Source: Persicaria tinctoria
Lineage: Eukaryota > Streptophyta > Magnoliopsida > Caryophyllales > Polygonaceae
Length of the DNA stretch: 64,000 nt
Direction of reading: 5' to 3'
Assembly: GCA_037127255.1 (NCBI GenBank)
Contig: JBANSL010000014.1
Span: 64,495,646 to 64,559,645 of the forward strand
In this document: one piece after another, positions 11,296 through 19,961 of the stretch
Layout: every line of letters starts with the position of its first letter
How positions within the stretch are numbered: position 1 is the stretch's first letter
Position numbers and translations under genes: made by a program
The notes under the pieces: model-generated
What the model saw: the letters and a program-made list of their open reading frames with translations, nothing else
Told to the model about the DNA's origin: nothing
Databases searched by the model: none

Positions 11296-11966
11296 AAGTT
11301 GTGGGTGAGTTGGGTTGGTGGGGTCATGATCGTGTGTTTCTTAACAAATCGGTCTTTATTTGGGAGACATTTTCTTGGACTCTCATTTTGCACTTTTTTA
11401 GGAGATTGATTCTTATTATATATGCTTAATAAGCTTTTCTGAGGTGTTAATATGATAATGATCAGCTTCATTAACAAGTTTGATGTTCTTCAATGGGCCG
11501 ATTTTTATTTTCAACCGAACAACATAAAAACTCAATGAGGATCTCAATCTCAAAACTAATTGACAATGAAAGGAGTAGTCCGTCAAACTTATACGTTGTT
11601 TGTAATATCTTAATTTTTTCAATACGAGACTGTTTCTCACATCATTCTTCGTTGTCTTTCCTTTTGGCCACTTATGCTTATTACTATTTACTTACATCAT
11701 GATAGTTTATCCCAAAATTTCGACTTCTATGTTGTCTAATACGGAGTACTTGTTAAAAAGAGAGCTGCAAATAATCCCTATTTAAATAATTGGAAGAAGG
11801 AGCGTATTCATCAGCGTATTTTGGCCCGTTTCTCCCTCATCTGTCTTTCTCAACGGCTATATTCTCTGTTCCCTAATCTGTATTATTGAAATCATCACCG
11901 CCCAAACACAACGAATCCCCTCCCATCTCAACGGCACACTCCCCACTTCATAAACTGCAACTCATC
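11296..11966. other. Intergenic DNA upstream of the small conserved gene
   Basis: AT-rich sequence without a supportable gene. The last 100 bp become C- and T-rich and probably hold the promoter and leader of the gene starting at 12020. Confidence 0.5.
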
Positions 11967-12018
11967 ACTCTCTCTTTCTCCCTCCCAAATACCATCTCTC
12001 TCTCTCTCTATCTCTCTC
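11967..12018 (+). repeat. CT-rich tract in the 5' leader
   Basis: Pyrimidine-rich sequence with two CT-repeat runs just before the ATG at 12020. Such tracts are common in plant 5'UTRs and core promoters (Y patch). Confidence 0.8.
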
Positions 12019-12019
12019 A

Positions 12020-12548
12020 ATGGCGATCGAATCAGGGGCTGAAACAGCGACAGTTCAGCAAGTGAGCAAGGCATCCTCAGACCAGCTGCTTAAGAAATTC
12101 GCCGAAGCGGATTCCGATTCTGACACCGACTCCGCCGCCGCGCGGGCGGCAAAGCGCCGGAAAATCCGCCGGAGAAGTTCCGAAGGGGAGAGCTGCGAAG
12201 GCGGCGCCCCGGTGGAAAGAAAGTCGCTCCTTGCCACGGGGCCCGCGCGGCCGAGATCGGCGGTGCTCCGTCGGCTAGGGCTTACCAGGTCCCAGCTGAT
12301 CCGTGCCAGGGATGTCAAGAACAGATCCGTTGTAGGCTCTATTCAAAAGGTCAGTTTCAGATATTCGAATTTTGGCTTAATTTCAATCTTATGTCACTGC
12401 AATTTTGGGTTCTTGATGAGTTGGAAGTGAAACCCTAGCTTGACATTGATTTGTGCAGACATGGAGCAAAGCAGTGCGTGGGGCGTCGAGGGTGTTCATC
12501 GAGAAGCACTACAACAGCCACAAGCGTCTCATCAGTGACTTTGTCTAG
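12020..12548 (+). CDS. Small conserved plant protein of unknown function (139 aa)
   Basis: Two exons, 12020-12349 and 12459-12548, joined in phase across a 109-bp GT/AG intron; stop TAG at 12546. The N-terminal half has an acidic Ser/Asp tract (SDSDTDS, a likely CK2-type site) followed by a strongly basic run (AKRRKIRRR) that could be a nuclear localisation signal. The C-terminus, encoded mainly by exon 2 (KTWSKAVRGASRVF, EKHYNSHKRLISDFV), looks like the conserved part. The CDS has high GC and normal codon use, unlike the surrounding repeats. I do not recognise a named family; nuclear localisation is inferred from composition only. Confidence 0.75.
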
Positions 12549-13092
12549 GGTTCTTCCACCTCTAGATTCAGTTGATCTATTTGATTGATTAATTAGTTTC
12601 ATTCTTTAATTTGTTGCAGATTTACTAAATTCATTTCATAGATAATGATAATAAAAGTCAAGTATTCAGGCATTCAGCATGTATGTACGCTTATTTAGCA
12701 ATGTATATCTATATGAGACCTCTGAGTTGAGTTTTCAGATTAAATCAGCAGTTATCAACTACTACGTTGTTAGCAGTTTCAAGATTGCCATCTTTGTTAG
12801 ATATGAATGCTTCGAGATCGTTTTACATTAACTAACTTTGATTGCAACCAATAAGTGTCATCTGTTGGTGACTCCGATCCTCCAGATTTGTGATTGTGTC
12901 GAGCAGCTAACCACGAATAACTATAGTATACAGAGTATGAAATATCACAAAATGAGTTGTTTAATTTTAGTATTTTGTACAAATTGTGTGCAAAGTTGAA
13001 CAGATAAGGAAAAAAAAAAAAAAGTGGGGAGGAATCTAAATTATCAAAATTGATGGGAGAAACAAGATCAATGGGTGGAAATTATCCAGTCA
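12549..13092. other. Spacer between the small conserved gene and STR10
   Basis: 3' flank and intergenic DNA, AT-rich, with an A-run at 13011-13022. No gene or transposon end seen. Confidence 0.6.
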
Positions 13093-13110
13093 TACTGCCA
13101 CGTGGCAGTA
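13093..13110. promoter_or_regulatory. Perfect 18-bp palindrome with a G-box core upstream of STR10
   Basis: TACTGCCACGTGGCAGTA is an exact palindrome centred on CACGTG, 106 bp upstream of the STR10 ATG. G-boxes of the form CCACGTGG are known bZIP/bHLH sites (HY5, PIF, ABF type) in plant promoters. The position suits a core-proximal element of a chloroplast-protein gene. Factor binding is inferred. Confidence 0.7.
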
Positions 13111-13215
13111 GACTATTGCTTCTTCGAAATATCATTGGGGCCAAGCTGTTGCCATTTAGCTGGATTTTGCGAGAGAAGAGGATGAGCGAGGGAGAGATCT
13201 TTGCACTTCAATTCC

Positions 13216-15061
13216 ATGGCGGGAATTAGTTGTTGTCCTGCGCTCTCGATCTCATCTCGCAGGTAACGAACCAACGCGCTTCTCTTTTTTCCTGCTTCAG
13301 ATTTAAGTTGCTTTTAGCTGCGCTTTCCGATTCATTTGCAATTTTGCATCATCCAGTTTTCCTTTCCAATTATCTTGTTCGTTTGCTGACACGAATTTGG
13401 TAGCAATCTCCTTTTTAAGCGTCGTTTAGAAGTTGAGAATTACTGGAATTTTTAGAAGCTATTGTGAATTCCCAGTAGCAATTTGTCAATGGAGATTCAA
13501 GTAACAGTAATTTCCATGTTTTTCCGTCATTTCAACCAGCTTCAGACCTTGCAATCTACCGATAACGTAGCTAGGGTTAAGGCTCGGTTCTCTGGTATTA
13601 ACCTGTTTGTTCCTTCAAAAAGTGTTCAAATTCTTCGTTGTATAGCTAGGGTTAAGGCTCGGTTCTCTGGTATTAATGATTCACTTTTCCTGAATCATTA
13701 AATTGTTATGTTGTTTGATCTTCAATTTGGTTTTCATGGAAAGTTGAGGAAATGAGGAATATTACTGCTAATAATATGGGAATGTGAGATTAAGAGTATG
13801 TGTTTTCAGCAATTTTCAGACCTCTTGGTTGGTATTGGAGCCTCATCATGTGCGAGCTATCTCCCGGAAATCACTACATCAGAGAAGATTCAAAATCAAA
13901 GCAGAAGTAAACTATGTTAATTCCGAGGAGGCCAAAAAGCTTGTAGATGTTGAAGGTTATTCGATTGTAGATGTGCGGGATGATGCTCAATATAATCGAG
14001 CTCATATCTCATCTTGCTACCATGTGCCCTTCTTCATTGAAAACCGAGACGGTGACTTTGGTAATATAATTTCCCTTGTTTGAGGATCTTGCTCTAAATC
14101 ACAGTGTTTTGTAGTGTTCTAGTGGAATGCAGATTGATGCAATTGTGTTTCTGGTTTTAACTGATGATTGTATTGTGCAGGCACAGTGATAAAAAGGACT
14201 GTACATAACAATTTTGCGGGTTTGTTCTTTGGATTGACTTTCACCAAGCCAAATCCTGATTTTATACAGTCTGTGAAGAGCAAATATTCACCAGAAAGTA
14301 AATTGCTGATTGTTTGCCAAGAAGGATTAAGGTTTGTGTTATGTTATACTCCGTAAATGTTTCATCAGGGAGAGTCCCATTTACTGTGAATTATACTATG
14401 AATTATGGATAGAAAATTCAACTGTAGGAGTTCTGTCTTGTTTGAATGTTGAATTCCTTTTCTACAACTGTAAGAATGGTAATCTGGTGAATGATCCTGG
14501 GAGTGGAATGGTTATTTCCTAGATACCTGCTCTGATTGTTTCAAATCCATTCATTTCGGCTTATGATTCTGAAGCACGTAGCAATTTGTGGTGTCTTGAA
14601 GGTCAACAGCAGCTGCCAGGAGGTTAGAGGACGCTGGATTCGAAAACTTGGCATGCATAGTATCCGGGCTACAGTCCGTAAAACCAGGTAAAAGAAACCT
14701 CAATCCCAAACTTGATGCTTGCAAACAACTTCATACAGCAGAATAGAACGGATAACAAAGAAAATGTTACACGTCGCCAGGAACCTTTGACTCTGTGGGT
14801 TCAAGCGAGTTACAAAATGCTGGTAAAGCCGGTCTGATCACCGTCCAAGGCAAGATATCAGCTGTGCTTGGAACTATTCTCGTCTGTGAGTTCATTTTAC
14901 ATCTCCTCATCCCTTCCCTTTCTTCTCACTTTTTTTTTCAGCAAATCATGCTTCATGTGTTAACCATTTCTCAAATCTATGACATTTCAGGTGCACTTAT
15001 TTTCGTTACTTTCTTCCCGGATCAGGCAGAGCAGCTGCTAAATATGGTTCCTTCAAGCTAG
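13216..15061 (+). CDS. STR10: Rhodanese-like domain-containing protein 10, chloroplastic (236 aa)
   Basis: Six exons: 13216-13262, 13810-14060, 14181-14331, 14602-14687, 14781-14885 and 14991-15061, all GT/AG and in phase, 237 codons with the TAG. The first about 50 residues are a Ser/Arg/His-rich transit-peptide-like leader. The rhodanese fold follows: YVNSEEAKKLVD, YSIVDVRDDAQYNRAHI, then LLIVCQEGLRS with the active-site-loop cysteine in VCQEG. After it come FENLACIVSGLQSVKPG and a C-terminal hydrophobic segment (ISAVLGTILVCALIFV) that could anchor the protein in a thylakoid or envelope membrane. The match to Arabidopsis STR10 (At3g08920) as I know it is strong. Sulfurtransferase activity is not proven for this member. 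Confidence 0.93.
13567..13676 (+). repeat. 34-bp direct repeat in STR10 intron 1
   Basis: The sequence beginning TAGCTAGGGTTAAGGCTC and ending GGTATTAA occurs at 13568-13601 and again at 13643-13676 without a visible mismatch, at a 75-bp period. It contains no coding sequence. Confidence 0.9.
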
Positions 15062-15297
15062 TTAGGCCGGGTTTCTCCATGTCTTCTTGCTCCATTGTAA
15101 CTTTGAGAACATTCATTGCGGTCGTTAAAGATTAGTCCTCTCTGTATGGGAATATTGTTTGACACATGACACTAATCATCGGAATATCAGATGTAGTATT
15201 GTCACAGTCTTTGTTTTAGTTGCTGGGTGAATCTTAAATTCATAGCATTTGAAAATGAGTTGGTTGCTACAGATTTTGATTCCCAATGGTTGAACTT

Positions 15298-15438
15298 ATA
15301 AATCATCTGGCAGCAGAAATGTTCATTTAACTCACTTTGTACCTATTCTGTTGCATTTGCTAACATAAATCATCTGGCAGCAGAAATGTTCATTTAACTC
15401 ACTTTGTAGTTTGTACCTATTCTGTTGCATTTGCTAAC
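15298..15438 (+). repeat. Tandem duplication of about 67 bp downstream of STR10
   Basis: Unit ATAAATCATCTGGCAGCAG... at 15298-15364 is repeated from 15365. The second unit carries an extra AGTTTGT. Near-identity indicates a recent event. Confidence 0.9.
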
Positions 15439-15561
15439 AATCTTGTAGCCGTTGTGTATTAACTCAGTAAACTCATTTGCTGCTGTGATTGAGCTCCATT
15501 ACTTGCCCTACTTTATTTTCAGTGATAAGATATGACACTGCAGTATTATTTATAGGATACA

Positions 15562-15877
15562 ACAACAACAACAACCAGCTATTCCCGCTTTGAAGTGGGG
15601 CCTGGGAGGTCAGGATGTATGCACTCTTTCTCCGAACAAGTTGAGAGAGTGTTTTCGATAGACCCAGAACAATAGGACTCTAGAACCACATTGTACTAGG
15701 ACACGGAGGAGGAAGAAGAGACAGCCGGAAATAAGAAAAGGAAAGGCGCAGGGAAGAAGCATAAAAGTAAACAATGGCACGAGGGCACAACTCAAATCAA
15801 GACCATAGCACATGACACTAAACATCAGCAACTCGAATGGTCCTCCTCCTGTAGTCTCTATCCTAAGTCATGTATCC
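15562..15877 (-). mobile_element. 5'-truncated RTE-type LINE insertion with 18-bp target-site duplication
   Basis: The minus strand reads a short RTE C-terminus (RRRTIRVADV-like) near 15840, then a 3'UTR that matches, in reverse, the RTE 3'UTR at 19160-19390. It ends in an RTE-style TTG repeat, seen as CAACAACAACAAC at the left edge. The flanks TATTATTTATAGGATACA at 15544-15561 and 15878-15895 are an exact 18-bp target-site duplication. Confidence 0.88.
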
Positions 15878-15895
15878 TATTATTTATAGGATACA

Positions 15896-16299
15896 TGTGA
15901 TAATAACTCAATAAGTTGTCACAAGTTAAAAATTATCAACTTTAAATTATAGGTTCTCTATTAAAAAATAAATCTCTTTTCAGGTGAAATAATATATGTA
16001 CATCAATAATTTATTGATAAGAGCCAATGCTTATTGATAGAAAAGTTGGATAATTTTATTATTTTATCGGAAAAGATTTTAAAAGATGTCAGATGGTCAG
16101 ACCTTGTAACACCATTAACCATATAGTTCTGGATGAATCAAAATGAGGTTCTAAGAAGTGATTGTTGTAGTCTTGTAGACCTGGAATATTGTCCCCACCA
16201 TATTGATTTCTTGATAAAATATACATAGTTTGCACCGCCTAAGAAGGTTAGAGATAATATATGTGATGAAAATCTCAATCTTTCACCTATAGTTCTACA
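15896..16299. other. Intergenic spacer
   Basis: AT-rich DNA between two insertions. No gene or repeat end recognised. Confidence 0.5.
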
Positions 16300-16316
16300 A
16301 ACTATTTTTCCAAATT

Positions 16317-17801
16317 TTTTTTTTTTGTGATAAGGAAATAATTCGAGGCCGGACAGACCCGGACCTCGAGAGGCCGACAAAGTCGGCAGACGGTAAGCCG
16401 TCTAAACGTACAACAGTGAAATAATAACATAAAATACATCAAAAGAGCACCCAAGTAAACCCGGAAAAAACCCAAAACCTAAGCTGACTAGCGGACACAA
16501 CATCGAGCGGAAGGAAGTCGTCGCGGCGAAGTGGATAGCGAGCGCATGGGACAGCCCTAGCTGACATGATGTCTCGCCACCGGAAGGACGGAAAGCAGAA
16601 ATCCTCGTAAGGCAAAGGCGCTCCCTGGGGAAGTGTGGATCACACGACGTTCCTCCCACCTAGATGAGGGATCTTCGGAGACCACAAACACCACCAACAC
16701 GATCACATCGATCAACCAGGGCCGCAGAACTGCTCCTCGAACCGAAACTAACCACGAACCAACAGACGGACACCCAACCAAACGATCAAATGAAACACAA
16801 CCGCAAGGAGGACGAAGAGCTCAGGAAGAATCCGGGGATTATTTATATATATATATATATATAAAACCATATATATATAAGTTACTATTTTTAATTGTAT
16901 TTATTATTCTCCAAATTTTAATGGGTTGGATTTGGGCCCAAGGCAAAACCTTGGGCCCGAAGGACAATTCACAAGCCCGTAAAAGACGGATGAGCAGAAG
17001 CACCGCACAACCTGAGGAAACCCTTCCAAGTGAGACAGAAGCGCCGCTCAACCATCAGAGGCCAAAGCAACCCCACCGAAGACGGGGGAGCGAGGTAGCA
17101 AGGGAAACGAGGACCTCCGGCGACCGAGCTTCGGTCGATGGAAGAGAAGCAGGAGAGGGCAGCAGCACCAAGCCCTGACAGGAACAACCGGACCCCCGGG
17201 CACCACCACCCAAATCCGGCAAAGGGAGGGACGACGCAGTCGACCACCAAGGCCACGGATTCGGGAGGAGCGAGCGCAGGCAGGTCCGAGGACCAAAAGG
17301 GCAGAAGAGCCTCATGGAAGCCACGGACCACAGAGTGCAAGGTGCGTGAAATGCTTGAGCCAACTCCAACAGATTGAGACCGGAACCAAGGCTGCAACCC
17401 AGACCGGAGTCAAGATCGGCAACACCCGGGCCGGGCAAGGTCAATTTCGACCGAGGAGGAGCCCAAGAACCGAAATACAAGGTGTAGAGGCTTGAAATCG
17501 ACGAGGATTGATAAGGGAGTGAGATTCACATCTAAAAATCAACCAAAGCCCCATGAAAATGGAGCTAAACGATCGATAAAAGAGGGATGCGAAAAATAGT
17601 AGGTTCAAACTCCATGACGGAGAACATGGCCTTGAAACAAGGCGGATTGAAGGTTGAAACCCCGAAAGGAGTAACAACCCCCAACCACAATGGCTCCCGA
17701 AGGAGATTTAGGCTCTCGGAGGAGGTGATAGTTACTCCCGGAGGAGGTGGTGTTGCTCCTGGAAGAGGAGGAGGAAGCTCTCAAAAAAGAGAACTTTTCT
17801 T
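16317..17801 (-). mobile_element. GC-rich non-autonomous retroposon, copy A (complete, with target-site duplication)
   Basis: Minus-strand orientation. A poly(A) tail (T-run at 16317-16326) is followed by the family 3' signature, then about 1.4 kb of GC-rich sequence. The flanks AACTATTTTTCCAAATT occur at 16300-16316 and 17802-17818, a 17-bp target-site duplication. The copy is therefore bounded on both sides and is about 1485 bp. The internal palindrome TTGGGCCCAAGGC near 16928-16960 is followed by an AT-rich block with an (AT)n run at 16843-16864. Several frames are open over 60-180 codons, but none is shared with other copies. Insertion by LINE machinery is inferred from the tail and duplication. 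Confidence 0.85.
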
Positions 17802-17818
17802 AACTATTTTTCCAAATT

Positions 17819-18472
17819 GATCACACAAACATTGTCTTCTTCCATAATAATCCGATAATCCCCATTGACATTGCCACAACAATGCCAAGGATGAGGGCAC
17901 TGCCTCTGCAACTAGTGGTATAATATAATGGTGTTTTATAATAAGTGATGTTATTATGACAAGCAAATTTGTCGTTATTTTTTTATATATATAAATTAGT
18001 GGTATTATCCAATGTGTTTTAGAAAGCGTTAGGTGGGTTTAGGCGGTGGGAGTTGCTAGCACTTAGGCTCTTGTCTAGTTCTAGCGAATGGGAGTTGCCT
18101 AGTGTCTAGGTGGCCGCCTGGATCAATTTTTAGAAAATTGTTGTATTTCACACCCGATTGGTCTAGTAAGTTATTCTTCGTAAGTTTTAAAGTTTTTTAA
18201 ATCTCAAGCAAATCCATAAGTTGTTATGAAGTGATATAGAGTTTGAATTTTATCTTTATTGAGTTACAACTTACGGAGCTATTTGGCATAAAATTTTCCC
18301 TACAAAAGTCCTACCTTACCTTCAAAGAAAATAAATAAAATATCTAAAATGTTGATAAAAATAGGGTAGAAATTATTAGTGAGATGTTAAATACATATCC
18401 ATTACTCTACATTTCATTCTTTTAACTATAAAACTCTATATCCTAATAGAATAAGAACCTCTTTTTGATAGT
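17819..18472. other. Intergenic spacer
   Basis: AT-rich sequence with no gene. The part 18020-18130 has G-rich phrases (TTAGGCGGTGGGAGTTGC) of unknown origin. Confidence 0.5.
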
Positions 18473-18474
18473 AT

Positions 18475-19448
18475 TTGCCTAGTCTTCTGGTGGGTCAGTG
18501 CTTTGGTGTGACTGCGTTTGTTTTGTGTTGGATTGCAATATCGGACATCCTGTTTGATCGAGAACATACCGTGATTGTGTTCGTGGTATTCGAAGATTCT
18601 TCATTTAGATGGGGGCAACGTCGGCGATCCACACAGGAGTCACCCTTTTCGGCGGGGGTACTATCATGAGTCTTTGCATTCTCTCACGTCCTTGGCACTT
18701 GTGGCGCATCTGGGTTCTCCATCGACTTCTTTACTGACTAACGCCTTGCATGAGTTGATTGAGTTTTTCTTTCTTCTATGATGATTTGTGTTGTTGTGTA
18801 TTGTTTGTATTGATGGTTTTCGTTTGCCAACTTTGTCGGCCATCGGGTCTCCCACGTACGTGCCCAAACCACCGCAATCTGGACTCCCGTAGTTTGTCAA
18901 CAATACTTGCAACTCCAACCTTGCTCCTAATGTCTTCATTTCTGATTCTGTCGAGTCTCGTGTGCCCACTCATCCATCGCAACATTCTCATCTCAGCCAC
19001 AGACAACTTGGATCTTGGTGCTTTCCGTAGGGGGAGAGGCATACCGAAGAAGAGCTGGATGGAGGTGATCCGTCAGGATCTCAAGTTGCGGAACCTTTCA
19101 GAAGATATGACGCTAGGTAGAGACCACTGGAGGAGGCGAATTCGGGTTTCTGATGTTTAGTAGTTCGAGTCTAGGCGTTGAGTCTTATGGTTCATGCTTT
19201 TCAGCCTTTCCTCCTGCTTTCTATCGCTTACTTTTCTACTGACTGTCTTCTCTCCTTGTGATTTATGCGTCCTATTGTTTTGGGTCTATCGGAAAAACTC
19301 TCTCAACTTGTTCGGAGAATGAGTGCGTACATCCTACCCCCCAGACCCTGCTTTATCGCGGGATATACTGAGTTGTTGTTGTTGTTGTTGTTGTCGGCCA
19401 TCGGGTTTCAGGGATGCCTGAACTCGAATTTTACCATATAAAAAAAAG
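18475..19448 (+). mobile_element. GC-rich retroposon, copy B (5'-truncated, split by an RTE LINE)
   Basis: Positions 18560-18840 match copy A in its 3' third (the phrase GTGGTATTCGAAGATTCTTC against GTGGTCTCCGAAGATCCCTC). The second hairpin is at 18826-18840. The match resumes after the RTE insertion at 19407 with the third hairpin, the CTCGAATT tail box and an A-run ending at 19448. No convincing target-site duplication; the 5' boundary near 18475 is approximate. Confidence 0.75.
18849..19390 (+). mobile_element. RTE-type LINE 3' end with 5' inversion (twin-priming type)
   Basis: Flanked by TTGTCGGCCATCGGGT at 18833-18848 and 19391-19406, a 16-bp target-site duplication. The right part (about 19020-19390) is sense: [41 protein letters not shown], a 3'UTR and a (TTG)n tail. 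The left part (18849 to about 19008) encodes the adjoining upstream protein segment on the opposite strand ([21 protein letters not shown] and [11 protein letters not shown]). The copy is thus an inverted plus direct pair from one reverse transcript. Confidence 0.85.
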
Positions 19449-19649
19449 TATTAATGGATGAAATGGTTTTTATTTATTTAATTGAAATACATTGACTAAT
19501 CATATCATATTATTAAAAAAAGTTGTATAGACAACTCTTTTTTTTTTATACAAGGCGAGAGTTTGTGGTGTGTCAACACCGCTTGTACCTAAGTTGTTGA
19601 ATTCGATCACATCATGTTGTTCAAACAATCTCAATATCACCGATGTGGG

Positions 19650-19957
19650 TGAACGAAGACGGTGACTGGGTGTCGGAGTCGGCGCCGCTACAAGGACTGA
19701 TCAGAGGCTTCTTCCAGAAGTTGTATACTGAGGAGTCGACTACGACAGTCCAGGTATCTCAATCCCTCTCAATTGCTTTCCCACCTTTGAGCAGCAGCCA
19801 GCACGCAGCCATTGCACACCCTTTCGAACCTAGAGAGGTATGGGATACGGTCACTCAAATGGGGCCATACAAGGCTCTAGGACCCCAATGGCTTCCCGAC
19901 TTTGTTTTATCAACAAAATTGACAAAATTGGGAGCTAATTGGTACCCAAGTCACTGA
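19650..19957 (+). pseudogene. L1 ORF2 linker segment, frame-shifted from the RT
   Basis: Encodes the region before the RT domain (LIRGFFQKLYTEEST, FEPREVWDTVTQMGPYKA), which is diagnostic of plant L1 ORF2. The extra C at 19883-19886 throws the frame out before the conserved APGPDG-type motif. The correct frame resumes and is stopped once at 19920-19922 before entering the long RT frame. Confidence 0.8.
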
Positions 19958-19961
19958 ATCA

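Noticed and set aside
13567..15438. CRISPR-like direct repeats
   Set aside because: Only two units each, in a plant intron and a 3' flank; no array structure.
16633..17480. Several overlapping frames of 70-181 codons on both strands
   Set aside because: They lie in GC-rich retroposon copy A, overlap antisense and are not conserved in the other copies.
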